Made by a program: the position numbers and the translations under genes. Below are positions 1 through 6,715 of a stretch of DNA of 31,703 nt, piece after piece. The DNA lies in NCBI GenBank assembly GCA_937900425.1, contig CALCDT010000252.1, positions 1-31,703 of the forward strand. Reading direction: 5' to 3'. The notes beneath the pieces are model-generated. The model saw only the letters and a program-made list of their open reading frames with translations, searched no databases and had not been told where the DNA came from. Within the stretch, counting starts at the first letter, position 1. Each line of letters opens with the position of its first letter. This DNA is from an uncultured Alphaproteobacteria bacterium. GTDB lineage: Bacteria; Pseudomonadota; Alphaproteobacteria; Rhizobiales; Pleomorphomonadaceae.

Positions 1-27
1 GAGCCGCGGGTGCGCCGGCTGGTGTGA
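1..27 (+). CDS. C-terminal end of upstream gene, probably GTA large terminase (g2)
   Basis: The first 27 bases read in frame as EPRVRRLV followed by TGA at 25-27. In RcGTA-type clusters the gene immediately before the portal is the large terminase (packaging ATPase and nuclease), so this is most likely its C-terminus. The portal start follows 25-28 bases later, the spacing expected within one operon. Only eight codons are visible, so the identity rests on gene order rather than on any domain. Confidence 0.5.
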   Translation, partial: EPRVRRLV

Positions 28-55
28 CCGACCCCTTCCCGAGGAGACGACAGTG

Positions 56-1312
56 ATGCTGCCACACCGCCTCGTCGCGGCCTTCCGGCGCGCGCCCGCG
101 GCCTCGCCGGCTTGCGAAGCTGGCGACGCGACACCGGCGATCGAGCAGAAGGCGTCGCGAACCGCCGCCCTCTTCGCCCTCGCCTCGACCGGGCGGGCGG
201 CGTGGACGCCGCGCGACTACCGGGCGCTCGCCCGTGAGGGCTACCAGCGCAATCCGGTGGTCCACCGGGCGGTGCGGATGGTGGCCGAGGCGGCGGCGAG
301 CGTGCCGCTGCTGCTCTACGAGGACGGGCGCGAACTCGGTCGCCATCCGCTGCTCGACCTGCTGGCGCGGCCGAACGCGGCGGAGGGGCGGGCCGCCTTC
401 CTCGAGCGGATCGCGGCGCATCTGCTGATCTCGGGCAACGCCTATGTCGAGCAGGTCGGACCCGGCGGGCGGCCGCGCGAGCTGCACGTGCTGCGGCCCG
501 ACCGGATGACCGTGACCACCGGGCGCGACGGCTGGCCGTCCGGCTATCTCTACGCCGTCGACGGGCGCAGCGTGCGCTTCGAGGAGAGCGGGACGGCGCC
601 GGCGCCGATCCTGCATCTGAAGCTGTTCCATCCGCTCGACGACCACTACGGCCTCGGCCCGTTGGAGGCGGCGCAGGTCGGTCTCGACATCCACAATGCG
701 GCGAGCGCCTGGAACAAGGCGCTTCTCGACAATGCGGCGCGGCCCTCCGGTGCCCTCGTCTACAAGGGCGAGAGCGGGCTCAGCGAGGAGCAGTTCGAGC
801 GGCTGCGGCGCGAACTCGCCGACGGCTACGAAGGCGCGGCCAACGCCGGCCGGCCGCTGCTGCTGGAAGGCGGGCTCGACTGGAAATCGATGAGCCTGAC
901 GCCGCGCGACATGGATTTCCTCGAGGCGAAGAACGGGGCGGCGCGCGACGTCGCTCTCGCCTTCGGGGTGCCGCCGATGCTGCTCGGCATTCCGGGCGAT
1001 GCAACCTATGCGAACTATCGCGAGGCGAGCCGGGCCTTCTGGCGCCAGACCGTGATGCCGCTCGTCGGCCACCTCGCCGGCCGGCTCTGCGACTTCCTTG
1101 CGCCGGCCTGGGGCGGGGGGCTGGCGCTGGTTCCGGACCCCGACCAGGTCTCGGCGCTCGCCGGCGAGCGCGGCGAGATGTGGGACCGGATCGAGGCGGC
1201 CGGCTTCCTCACGATCAACGAGAAGCGCGCCGCCCTCGGCTATCCCCCGATCGAAGGCGGCGACCGGCTGGTGGACGCCGGGCCGGCGACGGGCGGAAAC
1301 GGCCATGGGTGA
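56..1312 (+). CDS. GTA phage portal protein, HK97 family (g3)
   Basis: This is the portal, the dodecameric ring at the capsid vertex through which DNA is packaged and to which the tail is attached. The roughly 418-residue protein has the HK97-portal layout: a variable N-terminus, a conserved core beginning around NPVVHRAVRMVAEAAASVPL (residues 62-82), the LLARPNA segment, and the late motif GVPPMLLGIPGDATYANY that is typical of this family. A GTG at 53 lies directly before ATG 56. AGGAG at 42-46 is better spaced for the ATG, so I chose 56. The 3' end overlaps the next gene by 8 bases, indicating translational coupling. Family assignment is secure; calling it GTA rather than prophage comes from the whole cluster. 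Confidence 0.93.
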   Translation: MLPHRLVAAFRRAPAASPACEAGDATPAIEQKASRTAALFALASTGRAAWTPRDYRALAREGYQRNPVVHRAVRMVAEAAASVPLLLYEDGRELGRHPLLDLLARPNAAEGRAAFLERIAAHLLISGNAYVEQVGPGGRPRELHVLRPDRMTVTTGRDGWPSGYLYAVDGRSVRFEESGTAPAPILHLKLFHPLDDHYGLGPLEAAQVGLDIHNAASAWNKALLDNAARPSGALVYKGESGLSEEQFERLRRELADGYEGAANAGRPLLLEGGLDWKSMSLTPRDMDFLEAKNGAARDVALAFGVPPMLLGIPGDATYANYREASRAFWRQTVMPLVGHLAGRLCDFLAPAWGGGLALVPDPDQVSALAGERGEMWDRIEAAGFLTINEKRAALGYPPIEGGDRLVDAGPATGGNGHG

Positions 1313-1499
1313 GTTCGGACGGCTGTTCGCCGAGCGGGGCGACCTCGCCCATATCGCCCTGTTCCTGTGGGCGTCGAGCGCCAGCGCCATGCTGCTGGTC
1401 GCGCTGAGGGAACTCGCCGCGGCCCACCGCCGCTTCGACGACTTCGTCGCCGAGATCGCCAAGCTCAACCAGGTTCTGAACGACTGGGACGACGAATGA
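1305..1499 (+). CDS. Small membrane protein, GTA g3.5-like
   Basis: This 64-residue protein starts at ATG 1305, inside the 3' end of the portal gene. It has one predicted membrane segment (about residues 16-37, IALFLWASSASAMLLVALREL) followed by a charged helix and an acidic tail ending NDWDDE. A small ORF in this place is called g3.5 in RcGTA-type clusters. Its exact role is unknown to me. The overlapping start and the conserved position between portal and prohead protease argue that it is real. The TGA stop at 1497-1499 is followed by a marked drop in GC content. Confidence 0.7.
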   Translation: MGEFGRLFAERGDLAHIALFLWASSASAMLLVALRELAAAHRRFDDFVAEIAKLNQVLNDWDDE

Positions 1500-1896
1500 A
1501 GAAACGTGGTTAACAGATTGTTTAAGTTGAAGGATCGACGGGCGATTCAACTTCAGATTCAGGCTGAGGAACCAGCCCTAAAACAGGTAAGTGAAATTAC
1601 GGGGACGCCGAGTCAAATTTCCTCGGTAGCCCTCTGATTCATAGGACGATTTTTGAACTGAGCCGCGCCGTTGAATCGCGATGGCGCTTGAGAACGGAGG
1701 GCAAAGTGACTCTGCCGATTCGATATGTCAACCGCGTGATTCGGAGTGTGAGAAACCTGAATCGATTTGCGAGCCGATCGGCCGTCGAACGGCCCGTCGC
1801 GGTGTTCGCGACCTTCGCCGCGTGCCTTCTGAGACGGCTCGACGGACGGGGCGCCGGCGCCGGCAGTGACCGTCGTCTCGCCACGGGATCGCGCCG
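1500..1896. other. Low-GC spacer between g3.5 and the prohead protease
   Basis: By hand count bases 1501-1740 are about 50% G+C (119 of 240), against nearly 70% in adjacent coding DNA (41 of 60 at 1201-1260). The segment contains an 8-bp inverted repeat (1524-1553), a 43-codon GTG ORF at 1506-1637 without a convincing Shine-Dalgarno, and a better-supported 64-codon ORF from 1706 to 1900. In RcGTA-type clusters the protease usually follows closely, so this looks like an insertion, a remnant or a regulatory island. I recognise no mobile-element ends. Confidence 0.6.
1524..1553. repeat. Perfect 8-bp inverted repeat, operator or hairpin candidate
   Basis: AAGTTGAA at 1524-1531 and TTCAACTT at 1546-1553 are exact reverse complements separated by 14 bases. 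The element lies just after the g3.5 stop in the AT-rich spacer. It could be a dimeric regulator site or a weak RNA hairpin; there is no T-tract after it. An 8-bp AT-rich repeat in locally AT-rich DNA can arise by chance. Confidence 0.3.
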
Positions 1897-1900
1897 GTGA
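1706..1900 (+). CDS. Possible small basic protein coupled to the prohead protease
   Basis: I do not recognise this ORF. It starts at GTG 1706, preceded by a strong Shine-Dalgarno (GGAGG at 1696-1700, five bases before the start), and encodes 64 residues rich in arginine, with a hydrophobic patch (VAVFATFAACLL) and a basic C-terminus. Its TGA at 1898-1900 overlaps the GTG start of the protease at 1897 (GTGA), the same coupling seen between g6 and g7 in this cluster. It may be a leader ORF whose translation delivers ribosomes to the protease start, or a genuine accessory protein. Low complexity and lack of a known family keep confidence modest. Confidence 0.4.
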   Translation: MTLPIRYVNRVIRSVRNLNRFASRSAVERPVAVFATFAACLLRRLDGRGAGAGSDRRLATGSRR

Positions 1901-2643
1901 CGGCGCTCGCCGCAGGTGGTGGCGGCCGGACGGGACCGTTCGCGGTCCGGCCCGAACGGGGCGCGGGCGCTTCGACGACACCGGGCGTCCATCCCGTCGC
2001 CGGCTACGCCAGCCTGTTCGGCGTCGTCGACATGACCGGCGACCTGGTGCTGCCCGGCGCCTTCGCGCGCAGCCTCGCCCGCCGTCCGGCGGCCGAGGTG
2101 AAGATGCTCTGGCAGCACGACGCCCGCGAGCCGATCGGGCGCTGGACCACGATCCGCGAAGATGCGGCGGGCCTCTTCGTCGAGGGGCTTCTGCACACGG
2201 AGGTTGTACGGGGCCGGGAGGTGGCGAGCCTCATTTCGGCCGGCATTCTCGACGGCCTTTCGATCGGCTTCCGGGCGGTGCGGGCGGAGCGGGGCGGAGG
2301 CGGTCGGGAGGGCCACGGTCGCGACGGCATCGGGTGGGACGGCGGCGGCCTGAAGCGCCGCCTCCGCGAGGTCGACCTCTGGGAGATCTCGCTGGTCACC
2401 TTCCCGATGCAGCCGGGCGCCCGGCTGGAGCGGCGTGGCGGCCAGGGGGCCGACCTCGCCCTGCTGCTGCGCGGCGGCTGCGAGCGGATGCGGGCGGCGG
2501 TGATGCCAAGCGATGCGGCGTCACCGGGCGGGGCGGTGATGCCACGGACGGAGTGCCCTCGATCCGGGCGCGTCCGCTCCGGACCCTGCCGGACCGGTTC
2601 GCTCGCCCGCCGCTACTTCGAGGACCAGCGCAGCCGAACCTGA
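1897..2643 (+). CDS. GTA prohead protease, HK97 / U35 family (g4)
   Basis: This serine protease matures the procapsid by removing the N-terminal scaffold domain of the major capsid protein. The 248-residue protein shows the family signatures GYASLFGVVDMTGDLVLPGAF (about 36-56), KMLWQHD with the expected catalytic His74, and ISAGILDGLSIGF with the expected catalytic Ser122, followed by EVDLWEISLVTFPMQP. GTG 1897 is the only usable start in this frame before the conserved core, because a stop lies at 1867-1869 and no other start codon follows it. The C-terminal 70 residues after MQPGARL are low in complexity and rich in Arg, Gly and Ser. It is separated from the capsid gene by 169 bases, which include a small GC hairpin near 2768-2782. 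Confidence 0.88.
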   Translation: MTALAAGGGGRTGPFAVRPERGAGASTTPGVHPVAGYASLFGVVDMTGDLVLPGAFARSLARRPAAEVKMLWQHDAREPIGRWTTIREDAAGLFVEGLLHTEVVRGREVASLISAGILDGLSIGFRAVRAERGGGGREGHGRDGIGWDGGGLKRRLREVDLWEISLVTFPMQPGARLERRGGQGADLALLLRGGCERMRAAVMPSDAASPGGAVMPRTECPRSGRVRSGPCRTGSLARRYFEDQRSRT

Positions 2644-2812
2644 ACCCTTCCGTGCCGGGTGGCGAACCCGCGGTGCTCGCGCCGGATCTCTTCCGACCGG
2701 CGGAGCGCGGCTGCCAGGGGCCGACCCGTGGCACCGGCATCCGCGACCCGCCGGCTGCGGACTCCCCCCGCCGTGGCGGCGGATCTTTCCATCGCAACAG
2801 AGGACATCAGAC

Positions 2813-4087
2813 GTGATCGAAACCGACACGACGCCGGTCACCGGCGCCGCGGCGCTCTCGCGCGCCCCCGAAATCAAGGCGAGCGGCGATATCGGCGCCG
2901 CCTTCACCGACTTCATGCAGGCCTTCGAGGCCTTCAAGGAGAGCAACGACCGCCGCCTCGACGAGATCGAGCGGCGCGCCGTCGACCCGCTGACCGTCGA
3001 GACGCTGGAGCGGATCGACCGCCATCTCGACGCCCGCCGCGACGAGATCGACAGGCTGACGACCAAGGCGATGCGTCCGCCGATCGGCGGCGAGCGCCGC
3101 GCCGAGGGGCCGCGACTCGAGCATCGCGAGGCTTTCGACGCCTATGTCCGCGGCGGCGCCGAGACCGGCCTCAGGGCGCTGGAGGCGAAGGCGCTCCGGG
3201 TCGGCTCCGGGCCGGACGGCGGCTATCTGGTGCCGGAGGAGACAGAGACCGAAATCGGCCGGCGCCTCGCGGCGCTGTCGCCGATCCGAGCGCTGTCGAC
3301 GGTGCGGACCGTGTCCTCGGCCACCTACAAGAAGCCTTTCTCGGTGTCCGGCCCGGCGGTCGGCTGGGTCGGCGAGACGGCCTCGCGGCCCCAGACGGCG
3401 AGCCCGACGCTGGCCGAACTCGCCTATCCGACCATGGAACTCTATGCCATGCCGGCGGCGACCCAGACCCTGCTCGACGACGCGGCGGTCGACGTCGACG
3501 CCTGGCTCGCCGACGAGGTCGAGACGGCCTTCGCCGCCCAGGAGGGCGCCGCCTTCGTCACCGGGGACGGCTCGGCCAAGCCGACCGGCTTCCTCTCGGT
3601 GCCGACCGAGCCGGAAGCGAGCTGGACGTGGGGCAAGCTCGGCACGGTGGCGACGGGGGCCGACGGCGCCTTCGCGGCCTCGAACCCGGGCGACGCGCTG
3701 GTCGATCTCGTCTACGCGCTGAAGGCCGGTTATCGGCAGAACGCCGCCTTCGTGATGAACCGCCGCACCCAGGCGGCGGTGCGCAAGCTCAAGGACGGCG
3801 ACGGCAACTATCTCTGGCAGCCGCCGGCGGCGGCCGACGGCCGGGCCAGCCTGATGAGCTTCCCGCTGGTCGAGGTCGAGGACATGCCGGACATCGACGA
3901 GGACGCGAAGGCGATCGCCTTCGGCGACTTCCGCCGCGGCTATCTCGTGGTCGACCGGGCCGGGGTGCGGGTGCTGCGCGATCCCTATTCGGCCAAGCCC
4001 TACGTGCTGTTCTACACGACCAAGCGCGTCGGCGGCGGCGTCCAGGACTTCGACGCGATCAAGCTGCTGGCCTTCTCCGGCAGCTGA
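2813..4087 (+). CDS. GTA major capsid protein, HK97 fold (g5)
   Basis: This is the main head protein, assembling into the shell as pentamers and hexamers. The 424-residue precursor has an N-terminal helical delta (scaffold) domain, roughly residues 20-105 (FTDFMQAFEAFKESNDRRLDEIERR and onwards), which the g4 protease should remove. The HK97-like core follows, opening with the typical GSGPDGGYLVPEE motif (about 131-143). Later family landmarks are AFVTGDGSAKPTGFL and GDFRRGYLVVDRAGVRVLRDPYS. Translation starts at GTG 2813 behind an AGAGGA Shine-Dalgarno. A perfect 12-bp hairpin lies 64 bases after the stop and may set its transcript level relative to downstream genes. Confidence 0.95.
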   Translation: MIETDTTPVTGAAALSRAPEIKASGDIGAAFTDFMQAFEAFKESNDRRLDEIERRAVDPLTVETLERIDRHLDARRDEIDRLTTKAMRPPIGGERRAEGPRLEHREAFDAYVRGGAETGLRALEAKALRVGSGPDGGYLVPEETETEIGRRLAALSPIRALSTVRTVSSATYKKPFSVSGPAVGWVGETASRPQTASPTLAELAYPTMELYAMPAATQTLLDDAAVDVDAWLADEVETAFAAQEGAAFVTGDGSAKPTGFLSVPTEPEASWTWGKLGTVATGADGAFAASNPGDALVDLVYALKAGYRQNAAFVMNRRTQAAVRKLKDGDGNYLWQPPAAADGRASLMSFPLVEVEDMPDIDEDAKAIAFGDFRRGYLVVDRAGVRVLRDPYSAKPYVLFYTTKRVGGGVQDFDAIKLLAFSGS

Positions 4088-4151
4088 CGGACCCCGCGGC
4101 GCCGGTGCCGGATCTGCAACCTAAACGTGACGATGCGCGCCGGGCCACGGT

Positions 4152-4185
4152 GCGGCCCCGCCGTCTCCTCCCGCGGCGGGGCCGC
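4152..4185 (+). terminator. Perfect 12-bp hairpin after the capsid gene, no T-tract
   Basis: GCGGCCCCGCCG (4152-4163) pairs completely with CGGCGGGGCCGC (4174-4185) across a 10-base pyrimidine-rich loop. It lies between the capsid gene and g6. No run of T follows, so it is not a classical intrinsic terminator. It is better read as an RNA-stabilising or partially terminating element that would favour the capsid transcript. Confidence 0.5.
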
Positions 4186-4223
4186 TGCAATCCCAGAAAA
4201 TATTCCTATCGAGCGAGGTGGTG

Positions 4224-4787
4224 ATGAGCGCGGAACTGATCGGGCAGCCGGCGGTGGAGCCGGTGTCGCTGGCCGAGGCGAAGCTGTTCCTGCGGCTGTC
4301 GGGCGAGGCCGAAGACGAGATCGTCGCCGCGCTGATCCTCGGGGCGAGGCTCGCCGTCGAGCAATTGTCGCGGCGGATGCTGATCGCCCAGACCTGGCGG
4401 GCGCGGTTCGATGCGCTTCCGAAGTCGGGCCTTCTGGTGCTGCCGGTCGCGCCGCTGATCGAGGTCGAGGCGGTGACGGTGGCCGATGGCGAGGGTGGCG
4501 CCGTCACCGTTCCGGCGGGCGACTACGAGGTCGATCGCGGGGGCGCGGTGCCGCGGATCGCCTTCGCCGTCCCGTTGCGGCCGGGCACCCGGCTCGGCGG
4601 CATCGAGGTGACCTTCCGGGCGGGCTACGGCGAGACGGCCACAGACGTGCCCGAGCCGCTGCGCCAGGCGGTGCGCCTGCTGCTCGCCCACTGGTTCGAG
4701 AACCGCGGCGACGTCGCCGGCGCGGGAATTCCCGAGATGGTGCTGGCGCTGGTGCGCCCCTATCGCAGCCTGAGGATCGCGGCGTGA
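4224..4787 (+). CDS. GTA head-tail connector / adaptor (g6)
   Basis: This protein resembles the phage gp6-like connector family (phiE125 gp8 type), which binds beneath the portal ring and extends the DNA channel. The 187-residue product has the helical N-terminus (VSLAEAKLFLRLSGEAEDEIVAALI), the middle (SRRMLIAQTWRARFDALP, VLPVAPL) and the C-terminal VTFRAGYGE...VPEPLRQAVRLLLAHWFENRG that mark the family. GTG codons at 4218 and 4221 precede ATG 4224. The AGG at 4216-4218 fits the ATG best. It overlaps g7 by four bases (GTGA). Confidence 0.87.
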   Translation: MSAELIGQPAVEPVSLAEAKLFLRLSGEAEDEIVAALILGARLAVEQLSRRMLIAQTWRARFDALPKSGLLVLPVAPLIEVEAVTVADGEGGAVTVPAGDYEVDRGGAVPRIAFAVPLRPGTRLGGIEVTFRAGYGETATDVPEPLRQAVRLLLAHWFENRGDVAGAGIPEMVLALVRPYRSLRIAA

Positions 4788-5116
4788 GCGCGCATGCCGA
4801 CATCGGGTCGCTGCGCCGGCGGCTGACGGTCGAGGAGCCGGTCGAGACGATCGACGCCCTCGGCGGCGCGAGCGTCGTCCACGTCGTCACCGGCGACACC
4901 TGGGCGGCGGTGGAGCCGGTGCGGATGGCCGAGGCGGTGGATGCCGCCGGCCGGTCGGGAGCGGTCGTCACCCACAGGATCGTGCTGCGCGCCGATCTGA
5001 CGGTCGCACCCGGCTGGCGGCTGTCGGGCGGTGGCCGGCGCTACCGCGTGCTCGCGGTGAGCGATCCGGACGGGCGCGGCGCCTTCCTTCGCTGCCTCGC
5101 CGAGGAGGAGAGCTGA
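4784..5116 (+). CDS. GTA head closure / stopper protein (g7)
   Basis: A 110-residue head-tail adaptor of the SPP1 gp16-like type, which closes the connector after packaging. Visible family features are LRRRLTVEEPVETIDALGG near the N-terminus, GDTWAAVEPV, and the segment from THRIVLRAD through GWRLSGGGRRYRVLAVSDPDG. It begins at GTG 4784 overlapping the g6 stop, and its TGA (5114-5116) shares one base with the ATG of g8, so g6, g7 and g8 are a tightly coupled trio. Confidence 0.85.
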   Translation: MSAHADIGSLRRRLTVEEPVETIDALGGASVVHVVTGDTWAAVEPVRMAEAVDAAGRSGAVVTHRIVLRADLTVAPGWRLSGGGRRYRVLAVSDPDGRGAFLRCLAEEES

Positions 5117-5532
5117 TGGACGCGGATTTCAGCGGAGCCGCGGCGGAGCTGCAGGCGGCGCTGCGGGCGCGATTGTCCGGGGACGACGCCCTCGTCGCCC
5201 TCGTCGGCGACAGGGTCGTCGATGGCGGTCCGGGGCGGGCGGCGGCGACGCCGCATCTCGCCTTCGCCGGGCTTCGTGCCGAGGACTGGAGCACGGACGA
5301 GGGCGAGGGAGCGCGGATCGAGCTGACCCTCGAGGCGGTGTCGCGCCAGGGCGGCCGGGCCGAATGCCTCGCCGTGCTGTCGGCCGCCTCGGCGGCGATT
5401 GCCGCGGCGCCGCTCGCGCTCGCCAGCCGGACGCTGGTGCTGCTGCGGAGCGAGCGGCTCGAGGTCGAGCGGCTGCGCGACGGGCGCGGCTGGCGCGGCC
5501 GGCTGACGCTGCGCGCCCTCGTCGAGGGCTGA
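5116..5532 (+). CDS. GTA tail terminator protein, DUF3168 (g8)
   Basis: This 138-residue protein matches the DUF3168 family, the ring that caps the tail tube and joins it to the head. The pattern is ELQAALRARLSGDDALVALVGDRVVDG, then PHLAFAGLRAEDWST, and a C-terminal region ending RGRLTLRALVEG. It starts at ATG 5116, overlapping the g7 stop (TGATG). A hairpin at 5539-5560 separates it from the major tail protein gene. Confidence 0.87.
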   Translation: MDADFSGAAAELQAALRARLSGDDALVALVGDRVVDGGPGRAAATPHLAFAGLRAEDWSTDEGEGARIELTLEAVSRQGGRAECLAVLSAASAAIAAAPLALASRTLVLLRSERLEVERLRDGRGWRGRLTLRALVEG

Positions 5533-5538
5533 ACAAAA

Positions 5539-5560
5539 CCGGCGACGGCGTCGTCGCCGG
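5539..5560 (+). other. Perfect 9-bp tetraloop hairpin before the major tail gene
   Basis: CCGGCGACG (5539-5547) pairs exactly with CGTCGCCGG (5552-5560) around the four-base loop GCGT. It sits 30 bases upstream of the g9 start, just before its Shine-Dalgarno region. No T-tract follows. It may protect the 5' end of a processed tail-protein mRNA or slow transcription; function is inferred only from position. Confidence 0.4.
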
Positions 5561-5589
5561 ACTTCCACATCGATGACGAGGAGATCGCC

Positions 5590-6003
5590 ATGGCGGCGCA
5601 GCGTGGCCGCGACCTGTTGCTGAAGGTCGACGCGGCGGACACCGGCAGCTTTTCCACGGTCGCCGGGCTCAGGGCCCGACGACTCGCCTTCAACGCGGCG
5701 GCGGTCGACGTCACCGACACCGAGTCGGCCGGCCGCTGGCGGGAACTGCTCGCCGGGGCGGGCGTGCGCCGGGCCAGCCTTTCCGGCAGCGGCCTCTTCA
5801 AGGATGCCGCCTCGGATGCCCTGTTGCGGACCCTGTTCTTCGACGGGGCGATCCGCGCCTGGCAGGTGGTGGTGCCGGACTTCGGCGTGATCGAGGGACC
5901 CTTCCAGATCACCGCCCTCGAATACGCCGGCAATCACGACGGCGAGGTGACCTTCGAGCTCGGCCTCGAATCGGCCGGCGCGCTCGGCTTCGCCGCGATC
6001 TGA
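5590..6003 (+). CDS. GTA major tail protein, TP901-1 family (g9)
   Basis: The main tube subunit of the tail. The 137-residue protein shows the TP901-1 major tail pattern: MAAQRGRDLLLKVD at the start, FNAAAVDVTDTESAGRWRELLAGAGVRRASLSGSGLFKD in the middle, and a C-terminus with GPFQITALEYAGNHDGEVTFELGLESAG. ATG 5590 is preceded by GAGGAG. Tail-tube and capsid genes are normally the most abundant products of such clusters, which makes the hairpin just upstream notable. Confidence 0.92.
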   Translation: MAAQRGRDLLLKVDAADTGSFSTVAGLRARRLAFNAAAVDVTDTESAGRWRELLAGAGVRRASLSGSGLFKDAASDALLRTLFFDGAIRAWQVVVPDFGVIEGPFQITALEYAGNHDGEVTFELGLESAGALGFAAI

Positions 6004-6016
6004 AGGGGAGGGGATC

Positions 6017-6460
6017 ATGGCCAACAGGCACAGGGGCGAGATTTCGGCGGTGATCGGTGGCGAGCGGCGATGCCTGCGGCTGACGCTCGGCGCGCTCGCC
6101 GACCTCGAGGACGCCTTCGGCGCCGAGGACATGGCCGCCTTCGCCGCGAGCTTCGCCGGCGGCCGGCTGCGTGCCGCCGACGCCATCCGCGTCATCGGCG
6201 CCGGACTGCGCGGCGGCGGGGCGACGGTGTCGGACGCCGAGGTCGCGGCGATGGCGGTGGAGGGCGGCGCGGCGGGATACGCCCGCATCGTCGTCGACCT
6301 GCTGGCGGCGACCTTCGGCGCCGACGGGGCGGATGGTGAAAGGACGACCGGCGAGGACGCTGCCGGAGCGGTGTCGCCTGATGCGGCCGCGACGGCCGGG
6401 CGGGGCGGTGCCCGCCCTTTCCCTGGAGCGCCGCGATCCGCTTCGGTCTCGGCGCCCTGA
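6017..6460 (+). CDS. GTA tail assembly chaperone, zero-frame product (g10)
   Basis: The 147-residue product belongs to the GTA gp10 / phage tail assembly chaperone group. It opens MANRHRGEISAVIGGE, followed by LRLTLGALADLEDAFGAEDMAAFAASF, then a Gly/Ala-rich tail. Chaperones of this kind coat the tape measure while the tail tube forms. Near its end codons 134-135 (CCT TTC) lie on the slippery heptamer CCCTTTC. Ribosomes that do not slip stop at 6458-6460 after 12 further low-complexity residues. ATG 6017 follows a GGGGAGGGG Shine-Dalgarno. Confidence 0.87.
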   Translation: MANRHRGEISAVIGGERRCLRLTLGALADLEDAFGAEDMAAFAASFAGGRLRAADAIRVIGAGLRGGGATVSDAEVAAMAVEGGAAGYARIVVDLLAATFGADGADGERTTGEDAAGAVSPDAAATAGRGGARPFPGAPRSASVSAP

Positions 6461-6672
6461 AGCTCGCGCCGGAGGCCTTTTGGGCGCTGACGCCGCGCGA
6501 ACTCGCCGCCCTCGCCGCACCGGCGGGCGGCGACGCGATCGGCCGGGCCGCCTTCGAGGCCCTGGCACGGGCGCATCCCGACGCGGCCGGAGCCGAGCCC
6601 GACGAAGGCCACGGGATCGGGCGCGGGGCGGGGGGCGCCGGTCTCGGCGGTCGGCGGCGCGGCCGGACCTGA
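6017..6672 (+). CDS. g10-g10.1 fusion made by -1 ribosomal frameshifting
   Basis: The product characteristic of GTA g10.1 (a short protein reading FPWSAAIRFGLGALKLAPEA then FWALTPRELAAL) is encoded at 6421-6672 in the -1 frame relative to g10. That frame has a stop at 6379-6381 and no ATG, GTG or TTG between it and the conserved FPW, so no independent start is available. CCCTTTC (6415-6421) has the X XXY YYZ form in the g10 frame. Slipping gives a 218-residue fusion: 135 residues of g10, then 83 in the new frame. This mirrors the lambda G/G-T arrangement of tail chaperones. The frame content is seen directly; frameshifting is inferred. Confidence 0.72.
6415..6455 (+). promoter_or_regulatory. 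-1 frameshift signal: slippery heptamer plus hairpin
   Basis: CCCTTTC (6415-6421) is followed after six bases by a hairpin. GCGCCG (6428-6433) pairs with CGGCGC (6450-6455). An inner helix forms from GA and CCG (6435-6440, one bulged T) with CGGTC (6444-6448) around a CTT loop. A slippery site, a short spacer and a stable stem are the usual parts of a -1 programmed frameshift signal. Confidence 0.65.
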
Positions 6673-6715
6673 TGCACCGCCGCAGGCGGCTCGCACGCGA
6701 CGAAGGAGCAAGGAC

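Noticed and set aside
1510..1525. TTAA-N8-TTAA as a CtrA site
   Set aside because: CtrA full sites use a seven-base spacer. Here it is eight, in AT-rich DNA where TTAA is common.
1506..1637. 43-codon GTG ORF in the low-GC island
   Set aside because: Start lacks a convincing Shine-Dalgarno and the product resembles nothing known. Kept only as a note in the spacer entry.
2659..4224. 521-codon + strand ORF over the major capsid gene
   Set aside because: Arg/Gly-rich alternate frame of a certain capsid protein, with no motif and no Shine-Dalgarno.
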